From Phanerodontia chrysosporium (lineage: Eukaryota; Basidiomycota; Agaricomycetes; Polyporales; Phanerochaetaceae), in NCBI GenBank assembly GCA_001910725.1, contig MJGA01000007.1, forward strand, positions 558,001-622,000: 64,000 nucleotides of DNA, in the 5' to 3' direction. A program made the position numbers and the translations under genes. Position 1 is the first letter of the stretch. The number at the start of each line of letters is the position of its first letter. The notes beneath the pieces were generated by a model, which was given only the letters and a program-made list of their open reading frames with translations, was not told the origin of the DNA and made no database searches. Positions 21,963 to 33,278 of the stretch are shown in pieces.

Positions 21963-23708
21963 CCGCGTAGCCGTAAATAGGACAGACGCACCCATTGCGC
22001 ACCGACGTGCACAAGCATTTCGATACAGCTTACAATTGATCTGATGACGTGTCAAGACTGATAGCAGATAGCGTCATGGTCTTGCGTGGATCTTGTTGAC
22101 TGGTCAACAGGAGATAGCGGACGGCACGGCCGTGTCGTGCGGGGGTGGCGGGTCCAAGGAAGGACGTCGACGACACTTCTGCTGCCATGTTCACATCTAC
22201 GATGAGAATAGCTACGGCAAAAGGCTCGCCGACGCTTCGGAGACCGCAGCGAGCGGGACCAGAACAGCCCCGGTGATAGTCCGCGCCCAGTTTTCACCGC
22301 TGGTGTAGAACCGCGGCGTGCCGCCCAATAGCACGTCCATCGGCCGAGCATCATAACGAGGGCAGTCTCCAAGGCACATCGGCACTGCACGCTGTCGCAC
22401 AACCGCCACGGGGACCCTTGCGGAGTGTGCCACCCCCACTCTGTGTTGCGGCGGGCAGCGGTGCCCAGCGAGGAGGGGGAGGGCGCCAGCACTGCTTTCT
22501 GTGCCTTTGTGGCACTGTACCCAGGCCCCCGCTTCCCCGTACTCCTGTACAGAGTTTGTGCCTCGCGCGAGGCCCTGCCGCGTCGCACAGCGTCAGGCGA
22601 GTGAGCGAAGAAGGCCCGGGGCGAGCGTACACGCCATCGCGGCCGGCGGCTACGAGCGAAGAAGGAAGGCGACCGTCGCGCGCGGGGTGGACCTGCGCCA
22701 GTGAGAGCAGGTGTTTGCCACGGCTGCCCAGGGGCGCCTTGGGGAACAACTATGCTCCAGAGGACAGTGCAGGTATGGAGCGCAGCCAAGCCTGGACTGG
22801 TGGGTGCGCGCCCCCAGGCGCAGGTAGAGCGTCTCGATGGCATCGAGGAACCACCGATTGCCTCAGATTATCCTGACAAGGTTCAATATCTGTGTCGAAT
22901 TTGTTCAGCGTGTGTTTCGTGGGGCACCGAGGAAGGGCTGCATAAACGAGACGTACAGACGTCGCGGGCGTGTGTCATTGGAAAGGATGCGGAATCTATT
23001 GGACGTGACTCGTTGCGCGCCGGGGTCGTTACAGCGGGACTGATGGCGGTCAGGGGGCCGTGCGATTGCAATGGCATGGGCCCCGTACGAGGCGGGGAAA
23101 AATGAGTCGAGCGGATGCGATTGGACGGAGGCTGTCCGAGGCAGAGGCCAAGTTCCGCGAGCACGAGGGATGGCAGGATCCAGAGCGATCCTGTTGGCGA
23201 GGCTAATTCGTTCGCGCCTGGCGTCGCGAGGACGCGTCGACGACGAGGTCCGCGTCCGAGGCCATCGTGGCCGCCGTGAAATTTTCTGTGTTGTCGTGTG
23301 AGGCCCCTGAACGCAGCATTGGCCTCCGTCGTCATGTTTGTCTGCCTGCAGCGATGCCGTGGAGCGCCACGTGACGGGCGTGTGACCAGCAGGCCCAATC
23401 CAGGCGGGCGCAGTCACGGACGTGACCGAGGGACAGCCCGGAAAGGTTATCACGGTCACCGCCATCGGGACACCGAGCGGGTGTTCGCTACCCCCACGTG
23501 GCGGAATTGGCTCCCACTTTTCCCCGGCTCTGGCGTCGCTGGTCAAATGAAACCCCCATGCAACCTCAACGCACCAGCCTGTCATCCTTTCCTCTCTCCT
23601 CCTCGTCCTCTGCCCTCCCTGCTCGCAGATCCTGAGGTGCATACACCCTCCCCGTTCGCCACTCCCCCTCTACCCTTCGTCCCCGACGACACCCCTTAGC
23701 AGGCCGCC

Positions 23709-25837
23709 ATGGTGAAGAGTTGTCTGAAGATCACCCCTCCGTACACTCCGTTGCTCAGCAGCGGCGCGGCCTCGCCCGCAGGCTCCGGGAGCAGATCCCC
23801 TGCCTGCAATGGCCAGGTCCCTGTCCTGCGCAAGACCGTGTCGTTCTGCCAGGACGAAGAATACTTTGAGGCCGACGACTGGGATCGGACGCCTGCGCCC
23901 GTCGCCCCCAAGCTGTCTTACCAGTGCGTACCTCGTTCTTTGTACCCTGCAGCCTATCTGTCCTGCATCGCCCGTTGTCGACCATGTCGTGTGAGGGATT
24001 TCCGCGCCATCGTGAGATGGAGAGGCTGGGCGCAATGCGAGTCACTTTGTTGGACTGCCGCTTTCGGTAATCATGCGCGTTCCTGCCCCTCTGGCTCCTC
24101 CCGCGAAGGCCCGTGTCGAGAGAGACGTCATTAGCACTGGGGCAGCCGCATCGATGGTGCTCATCGCTCGTCGGCGTCGGATTCTTCGGTGCTCTCCCTC
24201 GCAGGCTCCGGACGATGCTTGGTCACGAGCCCGTATCAGGCCGGGTCCTGGGGACTTATAAAGCCTTGGTCAGGGCTGCCCCGCCGATCCTAACTGCCTC
24301 TTTTCACAAGCCTTACACAACTCTAACTACTCTATCCATAACAGGGAGATCCTCGAGCTGAAGGAGATCATGAAATCCCTTCCCCGGGCACCATCATATT
24401 GCAGCCGTCAACCGTTCTCGACGACCTCGATACCTCGTTCGACGTCTCCACCCCGGGCATCCTCGTCTACCAAACCTGCGTTCCCCGTTTCGCGATTCGC
24501 CACTGCTCCTTCGCTTACCCCGTCGAAATGGAAGAATCGTGACGATTCCGCGTCGGCTGTGGACCCAGAGATCCTGCCGTACCTCGACTCTGTGCCTATC
24601 CGACTACTCCCCCTCCTCCCTCCGTCCGCAGAACCCTCCGAATCTGGCACACCGGCATCCAGTGGCACGCCTGATTCATCAGAACCCACTGAGACAACTG
24701 CCACTCCAGCTGAGCCTGCGCAGCTGCCATCAATACCTGCGCTTGCGACGTCGGGCATAAATACTGCAATGCGAAATACGCCCTCGAGCATAATCTCCTC
24801 CGATACGACACCCCCCGCATCCCCTATGCCCGCGCCCCAGCACACTCCTACAAGGCGCAAACCAAATTTTGCCTTCGTTCCATTGCTGCCTGTGCAGGAG
24901 CAACCCAAAGTCGCCGCTCCACCCCCGGTTCTCTCGCCTCCGACCCCTACGAGGAGGTTCAATATGACTTTTGTGCCGCTCCTTCCCCCAGAAGAGCTTC
25001 AGAAACCTCCCGAGGTTCCGACCGCCTCGAGCGGCCCGACGCGCCTGCAGAGCTCACCCCCAGAATGAGACTCCACCTGAGGAGGACTCGCACCACCCCG
25101 AGCACGACTTTATCTCTTCCCCGCCATCGTCGTACATACCGTTGAACTATCACCGTTCGTGTATGTCAACCCCATCCCTGTGCTCGGCCAGCGACACCGA
25201 CACTGAGAGCGAGACGCCCAGTGTAAGCAGTCCGTGCCCGTCTTCTCCTGCAGAGAGCGAGCTTGCGCACTACTTTGAGACACACACGACGCTGGCATCC
25301 CACGCGGAAGTTTTCGATAGCGAGTTGCACCACCGCTCGTTGTCCAGCCATAACCCGTACTTCCCCGCCATTCCGGCGTCTGCCGGCGTGTTGCAGAATG
25401 TCCTTGGCGATGCTCCGACGGTCTCGAAGATCAAGCTCCAGGCACTCCCAAGCCCTGCTCTGCAGCCGCCATCGCCGCTCTGTCTTGATGGCACACATGA
25501 CACCGAGGAGTCGCTGTTGGACGGCACGAAGACCATTACCCGTGGGTCGCCTCTACGGGGTGCGGTCGGGACATTGAAGCGACCGTTCATTCCCCGGCCA
25601 TCGTCTCTGTCGTCACTCTCGTCCGCTGCACAACAGCAAGAGACCCTTGACGCCGTGTCGGAGAGCCTCGCTGCTGTCGCGAGTGCAGCCATACCTTCTA
25701 TCCCGTCCGCTCAGGTCACTCCCGAGCTCACGATCGAGGCGATGCGCAACGCTTACGCTCAGGAGCGGCACCATGCTCCGCAGGCCGTCGAGAGAGATGG
25801 TATTCTGGAGCCTAGTATCAGGAGGAGAGAGCTGTAG
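23709..25837 (+). CDS. Pro/Ser-rich protein with RVxF-like N-terminal box (basidiomycete family)
   Basis: Three exons, 23709-23923, 24345-25014 and 25064-25837, about 552 residues. The start MVKSCLK leads to RKTVSFCQDEEYFEADDWDR, then LSYQ joined by splicing to EILELKEIMKSLPR. The same elements occur in the minus-strand gene at 28748-29107, so this is a real family. K-x-V-x-F fits the loose consensus of protein phosphatase 1 docking (RVxF) motifs; a PP1 link is inference. The remainder is low-complexity Pro/Ser/Thr with a repeated NFAFVPLLP / NMTFVPLLP motif and a distinct C-terminus. The second intron (25015-25063) is needed to join two frames and has good GT-AG borders. The first intron is unusually long at 421 nt and contains a TATA-like box. 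Confidence 0.75.
24255..24263 (+). promoter_or_regulatory. TATA-like box inside the first intron
   Basis: ACTTATAAAG lies about 85 bp upstream of exon 2 and 110 bp upstream of an in-frame ATG at 24370, within an unusually long intron. It could drive a shorter transcript lacking the RVxF box. Confidence 0.35.
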
Positions 25838-26470
25838 AGGACGTTAATGTCCAGATCCCTCCACGTCCCCCCTTATACACTGAAAGTAGAGTAGGAGCCT
25901 CCTCCACATTATTCCCCATTCCCCTGCATATGTCCGTAGTCCCCCTGTCACATAACCCACCCTCTCATCCTACATCTTTATCATTCTATCTTGCATTGTC
26001 TCACATATACACTTCCTTTCTATCGTCTCCCCCCATCCATCTCTCTATCTGCCCCCCTCTTGCATCATCGTCCATCCACGCCCCCTCCCCCTCATCCCAT
26101 GCCCCTGTCTGTCTCCCCTGCATGTTCCATTACGACATACCATCCGTCTTGTACATATCTACTGGATCCTCATCCGATGCTCGCTTCATTTCGTGTACTT
26201 ACACATTACCGTGTCTCTGCATCTACCATTATCTTCTATCTCTATTGTCTGTCGCTACATCCGTAAACCTGCCCGTTCGTCGAATAGCTTACATTGGGCT
26301 CGACCTTCGAGTTCTTTCTTTCTTCTAGCTACACTACATGGACTACATTGTGCTCTGGCCACCACTATCGTGTGCCGGAGTCGCCTTCAGCCGTTTATTT
26401 TTTGCTCTGGCTCGTGTCAGTACAAATGTCCTTCAATATTTTATCCGTTATCTAATGCCACTCCTTCAGT
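25838..26470 (+). other. pyrimidine-rich 3-prime flank
   Basis: Plus-strand DNA here is strongly C/T-biased with many CCCC and TCTAT runs, and then becomes AT-richer. It probably contains the 3-prime untranslated region of the preceding gene. No coding frame is supported. Confidence 0.5.
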
Positions 26471-28747
26471 AGACACGGTCTCGCTGCGACGACGCGACAT
26501 CTAGACTCTAGACCCTCCCTGGCAAGAAAGCCGAGCCTGAAATTGAATGTCGCCGTGAGCGCTCTCGTCCGACGCAGGGCCTCCAGCGGCGTCGTGGCGT
26601 CCGGGCTTACCCCGGGATGCGACGAGGCTCTGCTCATTGGCTCAGCGGCCGTTCAGCCATAACGGACACGTCCCGGGGGCGACTCGGACGAGCCCGGCGG
26701 CTACCACGCCTCTTCTGCGGCCGTCATGTTCATATAGGGGACCTTATCCAGCGGCGACGGGAGTGTCCGACGGCCGTGCCATTGGACGGTTATAATCAGA
26801 GCTCGGGCTCCCCCTGCCTTCCTCTCCGAGGAATCGCGCGCTGCGCTCTGTTCAGGGTGCTCAGCTCGTCACCCAGCCGATCCTCCACGCGCACGCTTCC
26901 TGCGCGCCCGCACGCGTCATCTGCCACCCGCCCGCGCCGTATGTACTACAAATCGCTGCGCGACGGGGGCCCGATGTGTGCTTCGCTGGCCCCGGCCCAC
27001 GTTGCGTCGTCGTGCTGACGCAGATGGGCAAGCCCTAGGCTGCAGAGAGGGATTTTTCTGCGGAAAGCCCGCGCGCGTGGCGCCGCTGCGTGGGACCGTC
27101 CGCCGTGCTGCCTGGGTGCGTCGCGCAAGGGTGTGACTCACCATCGTCAGCGCGGCTCGGCCCCCGTACTGCACATTTGCATGGAATGCCGTTCCCAAAG
27201 GACCCCTCCCTCCCCCTCCCGCCGGGCCGCATGCAGATTGCAGCGCGTCATGGACACGCTCCCGCTGTCTCAACGGCCAGCCGCACTTCTGGGCCCTGTT
27301 CTGCAGAGCTTCGAGGCTTCGAGACGTGCGAGCAGGGCGCCTTCGAGGTTGCTCCCACCCGTCCCGCGCGCGCCGCTGGCCGCACTCCCCGAGGCCGATG
27401 CCCGTTCGACGCAGCGCCATCTGCACAACGCGGACGCGCACCTTTGCGGGTCGCGTTAGCTCGTCCGCGGAGATCATCTGCAGATCTACATTGGCCTCTT
27501 CATGACGCGCAGTCGCGCGCTGCACGACGCGCTCGCGCCTCGCCGCGCGCCCACGCCACGGGAGGGCTCAGCCCGCGCGGGACAGCCGCCCCGGGCGGCG
27601 CTGTCACGCCCCCTGCAGCCGCGCCAGCACGGGCCTCGCGACCCGCGTGCGGGCTCCCACACGCCACGGACGGTGTCCGCCATTCTCCCCGATTCGTGCG
27701 CTGCGCTGCAGCTGCGTGACCCGTCGCGGCCGTGCAGCCTCCCACGCAGGCGGCAGGAATCTGGGGCGTGCGCTGGGCTTCCCTGCGAGGCCTAGATACG
27801 CGATACGCGATGTGTGTGTGTCGCCCAGCGTGTCGCTCTCTCACGTTCCCGTCGCCTCTGGGCTGTGTCGAGTTGGGCGTACGCTTCCGGGCGGAAGGAG
27901 CAGTTTGGCGCCACGCGTGAGCGCGCTGGAAGTACGTCTCAACTAGCCTTTCCCCTTGGATGGGCAGCCTTTTTCTCGCGATGCACCCCGGAATGCTGAA
28001 GCATGCTAAGCCACCGGTATGTCTGGGCTTGCGGCCCTAAGCCCACTTTGTGTGTCTCACGACTGTCTGTCCTAGCGGCGAGGCGCCACGCTAGTGCGCA
28101 CTGCTCCATCGCCGGGACAGGTGCTGCGCTGAACTTGCATTCCAGCGCGAACCCAGAAAGAAGCCTGCGCGCGCCCTGACGACAGGGCCCCTCAGACTCC
28201 CGGAATGTTTGTGTGCGGAGTGTGCAGCAGGAGACGCGAGTTATCGGGATGATTGCTCCGAGACTTGAGACTTGAGTACTATTTATGTACGTAAACGAAC
28301 AAGATAGATACAACGGGTGCCGGCGTATTGCGTGCGTACGGAATTAATCGAGTGTGCGTATGTGAGTATGCAGTAAGGTACGGGTGTGCGATTACGAGTG
28401 CAAACGAGCGTACGCGGCGCGAGAGCCACCATGGGTGCGCGAAAACAGTGCAAACGGGGCAAGCTGTCCAGCACCCGCAGGAAAACATGATGCAGAACGA
28501 CCGAAGAGTGTGAAAGTCCGATGGGTGATGCTGAGTTGGGTTTGCAATGAATGTCCGTCTATGAGCGTCCAAAGAAAGTGTCCGTTGCCCACCCCCTTCC
28601 AGAAAAAGTTAGTTTCCAATGTCCGTCGTGTGCGTGGGTGCGGCGGGCGGCGACGGCGCAGCGTCGGGCGCCCTGCGCGGCGGCCGGGGCCGCGGGGCCT
28701 GTTCAGCGTGCCGGCGCGGCAGGCAGTAAGAGGAGGAGTGGCGGATG
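26471..28747. other. GC-rich stretch without recognised gene
   Basis: Dense overlapping frames on both strands (for example 26917-27525 minus and 27090-27719 plus) have Arg/Ala/Pro-rich composition typical of chance frames in GC-rich DNA. No domain was seen. Confidence 0.45.
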
Positions 28748-29107
28748 TCATGAGTCGGACTTGCGCCGCGCGAGGTGGATGCGCGGGAGTGCTATGCGGA
28801 GCTCCTTGAGCTCGTACACATCTCTGGCAGGAGCAGCAATATGAGCACAATTGCCGCAGGTGCACGACGCGTCTGATACGCACTGGTAGGTGAGCCGTTC
28901 GGTGACGGCGGCGGGCGACCGGTCCCAGTCGTCCACGTAGAAAATGTCCTCCTCGCCGACCTCGCAGAAGGTGACGGACTTGCGCCGCTGCATGGGGCCC
29001 GGAGAGGGCACGTCGCACTCGCTGCCCTGGTCGCTGGGCGACTCGGGCGGCGGCGAGTTTGTGTCGCGGTGATGCGCGTCGGTGGTGCACTTCAGGCAGC
29101 TCTTCAT
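28748..29107 (-). CDS. small RVxF-like basidiomycete protein, paralogue of the 23.7-kb gene
   Basis: Two exons on the minus strand, 29107-28884 and 28823-28748, giving 99 residues. The start MKSCLKCTTDAHH is followed by a Pro/Ser linker and RRKSVTFCEVGEED, FYVDDWDRSP, then LTYQ spliced to DVYELKELRIALPR and a basic tail. The intron has the same position and phase (CA|A) as in the gene at 23709. Reading through the intron also stays open, which explains the longer frame. K-S-V-T-F fits a PP1-docking RVxF motif loosely. This gene keeps only the shared N-terminal module and lacks the long Pro/Ser-rich extension. A TATA-like GATATAAT lies about 155 bp upstream (near 29265). Confidence 0.75.
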   Translation of the reverse strand: MKSCLKCTTDAHHRDTNSPPPESPSDQGSECDVPSPGPMQRRKSVTFCEVGEEDIFYVDDWDRSPAAVTERLTYQCVSDASCTCGNCAHIAAPARDVYELKELRIALPRIHLARRKSDS

Positions 29108-32100
29108 TATTACGGGTTGCGGAACGAATGTGAAGCGAGGGCGGTGTCGGGTGTGAAGCGCGGTGCGTCAAACGGGTGCGAAAAGCGAAGCGAATGCAAG
29201 AGCGAGTATGAAGGGGCGGCGAGCAGTGCGGTACGAAAAGGATGTAGCAGGACGTGGGTTGCAGGGATTATATCGCAGACATTCTCCCCTCGCGGTGACG
29301 GTCCTGGTCAGAGTGACTTTACGACGGGATAGGCGCCGTTGGGCGAGTGCCGCCGCTTGCTGATCTGCGCTCTGATCTTCGTTCATGTTCGACTATCGCC
29401 CACCCGGGCGGGCTCACCGCATCCTGCAGGCTGTATACACTGCACACGCCCTGAAACGCGCAGAGCGAGCCATGCTGAGCACGCCAGGCATCGCCTGCTC
29501 AGCGAGAGCCAGCCAGGGCCGGCCGTCGCCAAGGCTAAGACGTTCTGTCGCGCCACAACGCCATCGGGCCCGCTGTAGTCAAGGCCGGGTCTGAGCTCGC
29601 CGGAGAGGTACGCACAGCAGTCTGGAAAGAACGACATGCATGGGCTGAGAGGAGGCAGACAGGTCGCTGCCCAGCCCAGCCTGCCGCAGGGCGGTCGGGA
29701 GACGATGGTGGCTCGCAGCAAAAGGATGACGAACGCTGCCAGAGTTCAGGCCAGCCTGGATAGCGCTCCGTATCGCCTCGTGTCTGCCTGCACGGTGCCG
29801 CAGATGCGTCGCCTGGGCTGGGCAGTGCATCATTGCATCCGACGGCTCGCTAGCCTGGTACGTCCTGCTTCACGTTCGTCCGCCCGTCGTGGTCTCTGCA
29901 CTATCTGCCGACCACGTCTCGGAGTAATACTGTCTGTGCCGTCACCCGCTCCAGGGCCCCGAAGATTTGCTACGTCACCCCTGCAACGGAACGGGCTGGG
30001 TACGCGACTCCCGAGCGCGACGCGTTATAACGAGCACTCTTGCCTCCCACGCAGACCGGGCTATGGGAACGCATCAAAGCCGCCACTGTTCAGCGCGCCG
30101 CCACCGAGAGTCACGCTCGTGATCGATGTAATACGCTCCACTCTAGGTTTCTTCTAGCTGACGAGCTTGAGCCAGGCGGCGTCGCTTTTGTCGCGCGCGC
30201 AGCGTACTCGTCTGTGCGGTTCGCCAACCTTCTAGCGGGCTTGCACACCATGTGGAGTCGGCCAGAGTGGTATGCAAATATACCCGTCTCCATCGTAACC
30301 CACGCTCGAGCACGGAGAAGCGACTTTTGGCCGACCTTCGAGCTCCCTGCGCCATGCTTGTTATTGACATAAGAATATCCCAGGGCTGGGGTATTCGGAA
30401 TGGCCCTGCACAGCCCATATGCCAAGTCGAGGCGCATTCTCACAGTGCAAGCTAGACATGCGACCATCGCTGCACGTTTCGCGGCTGGGCTCGATGGAGG
30501 CGGTAACAGCAAACCCTAGTGCTGCATGCATACGGTTGACGGCGCTTCGTGACCCATACGCCACGAGACTGGTTACCTCGCGCATACGAAATACAGCGAA
30601 AAGTTCACAGGAAAGCAGGTGGTCACGTTTGCTTCGCTGGTGACCATGATACATGTAACCTTCTCGTCTCAAGGGCACTCTGCCCAGCATAATGGTTGTT
30701 CACAAGACGCATCACATCGGCACTGTCGCCTTTGCAAGGGCCCCACTGGTAATGTCCGTCATGCCCATCTGACTGCACCTCCGACAGAAGGTCCCAGAAG
30801 CCTGCTATCGTCGAGCACAGCAACCCTTCTGTTTAAAGTGCGCTCTGCAGTCGCAGAGTCGTGTCCAGGACACTCACGTTCAGGTTCACCGCAGCGCGCA
30901 TTTCTGTGGCTGCACGGGCGGCCTGCACGGAGCTTGACACCGCCTGTGTACTCTCCGGCATCCAAATACAGGCGCAGGAGATCCTCCGGATGTCGGGGCC
31001 GTGCACATCCATTGAGCGGGAGCTCTGCGATGTCGGCCCATCAGAGATGCGTCCTGTGAAACGCCCCGAGGCGTCGACGCCCAGAGGGCCCTTGAGCGTG
31101 GAAGGCCGCGCACCATTCCGGGGCAGCTGCACGCCTCGTCGTATCAGTACCGTGACCCCATCATCGCGAGTGCGGCCGCTGTGGCCCTGCGCTTCGCAGC
31201 ACTCGCAGCCCGCACAGAGGTGCCGCTTGCCCGATGCGGCACGTCCGGCATTTTCTCGAGGTTCCCGCGCCAAGGTGTTGCACGACGTCGCGCAGGCCGG
31301 CCTGCGGGAGCATCTGGCGTCCGCGCCGCCGTCCGTGTCACGCACACCACCTGGCACCTGCGCGAGAATACCGTACCCTCCGAGAGCGTGCGGAGTGCCA
31401 AACGCTGCGCGCGCGCGCGTTTTCGTGCTCCGCCAAGCCGCCGAGCGTTCTCACAGCGCTGCGGGTGCTTTGCAGGTGGTGCCGTGACCCGAGCCGTCGG
31501 GTGTTGTTGTCGGTAGAACGGCCGCAGTGCAGGGCTGCTCCAATAGCCCCGCATGGGTGCGGACTCTCGTCGTACGGAGGGCGAGTGGGCAGCGTACCCG
31601 GTGCCCCCAGGCTCTCGCGGTGCTCGGGACATGTCATTTCGGACAGCCCGCAGGCGGCTGAACAAACGTATCAGGTCTGACGTGCGCCGATACTGATCAT
31701 ACAGCCCTGAGCGGTTGGGACAATGACCTCGAAGTTTGTCCAGCAGGCACCGGCGTGCCGGCGGCTAGTAAAATGAATCGATAAGAGCCCACAGAGGGCG
31801 AAGAAGGAGCTTTATCGTCTTCGCGAGGCAGCACAGGCTGTGACGATCGTTTACATTGGGATTAAGCAGCAGGACGGGCGGCGTCCTGATAGACGGACTG
31901 TCTACCTGGGGGATCCGCTGCGCGACCAGCAGGCATGCCAGAGGCGCGTGCGGGGTGTGGAGGGTGACCAGAACGGCCCACGCTGATCACGACTCCGGCA
32001 ACTTGATCCAACGCACCAGCACCCACCTGTGCGACGACTGAAGGCACGGGCAGGCCCCTGAAATGATCGTATCTGCGTCCGGGTGGCTGAGTGATGGGCA

Positions 32101-33278
32101 CGTCAAGTCGGGTGTATTGCTCCTGGAGGGGTGTTGCCAATACGAGAAAGTTCTGCGCGAAACCGGGTCAGGAATAGAGCTCGCTGTTGCCTGAAGCGGT
32201 AAAGCATGGGGTCGGTGCGAAGCAGGACGATCTGCTGGGATGACGAACCACAACAATCGAGATAGTGGATTGACCCGCAACACAGCGGGAGCGTGGGTAC
32301 CGCAGGGGATAACCTAGGTCGTATCCGCATTTAGAGCGTCAGCTGGCTCGCTAGGCGACAGGCAGTGGGAGAATTGTACTTTACATGAGAAAGGACACGG
32401 CTGAGACTGGACATGGTCAGTCTTACACAGACAGGTACACGCATGCAGTGATGGTCAGCACGGTCTCAGCTCGCCTCCGCAGGGGTGGGACGAGCTAAGA
32501 AAATTTCGTGGGTCCGGTCTGTAGTGCAGCCTAGATGGATTGGATGGTCAATGTCAATCCCATTAATGTCGAGCGCAACACGTGTTTTTACCTTCGTAAC
32601 ATGTGCATTTGGGCTTGAGCCGGTGACAACCTTGTTGTGTTCTGGAGGTGCGTTGAAGCGGAGCAGTACCTCATTCTGTATGTGCTGGACCGCCAAGAAT
32701 CAAAACCCTCATCTCTGAGGTAGGTTCAGGGGTTCAAACAGTCCAAGCTTTGACGATAGACCTGCGCTGGGGCGAGCCGGGGAAGAGTGCCATGTTCGGT
32801 GCACCCACATTCCCAAGCTGCATTCGTTCATCTCGGCCACAGCGCTCAGGGTCTCTTCCGCTGGAAAAGCTTAAGCTGCTCCAGCGGGTAAGTGTCTGCG
32901 GCGAATCCTAAGAACGTGCTCAGTTCTGCCCCAATTTACCTGGTGCGTTCCCCTAGGTGTGAGAGAACGTAGGGAGAAGGTGGCTAGGTTCGTCGAAACT
33001 CACCGTTACTCTCACAATGTCGCATCCGCAGCGACCCTGCAATTTTCTTGGACACATTTCTGAGAAGTATCGAATGTCGGTACGTGGATTTGCGACGTGC
33101 GTGCATGCATAGAAACAGGATAAAACTCGTTGAAATGGTTGGAAGCAGCGAAGTTCGATTTCCCGCCTAATGAGCTGCTTACATAATCAATCCCACGGGG
33201 GCGTACAGCTGTGAACGGCAGTGTACGACAACGACAGCGACGACTATACCCCTCGCCGACGCCTGCTTCCACGACCCG
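29108..33278. other. 4.2-kb stretch without recognised gene
   Basis: Mostly GC-rich, with many overlapping frames. Those at 30833-31487 on both strands have no recognisable domains. A 76-codon minus-strand frame at 32466-32696 (contains VALDINGIDIDHPIHLG) looks more protein-like than its surroundings and may be one exon of an unknown or relic gene. Nothing else is supported. Its right end holds the MKT1 promoter. Confidence 0.4.

Larger units (their letters stand above)
20673..23708. other. 3-kb stretch without recognised gene
   Basis: Long overlapping frames occur on both strands (up to 263 codons on the minus strand at 22052-22843), but none shows a domain, signal peptide or credible intron pattern. 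They are what GC-rich DNA gives by chance. It contains a diverged direct repeat (21079-21140 and 21904-21962). The last 130 bp before 23709 are strongly pyrimidine-rich, as in fungal leaders. Confidence 0.4.

Noticed and set aside
22052..22843. 263-codon minus-strand frame in the 20.7-23.7 kb gap
   Set aside because: Low-complexity Arg/Pro/Ser composition, overlaps other long frames on both strands, no motif.
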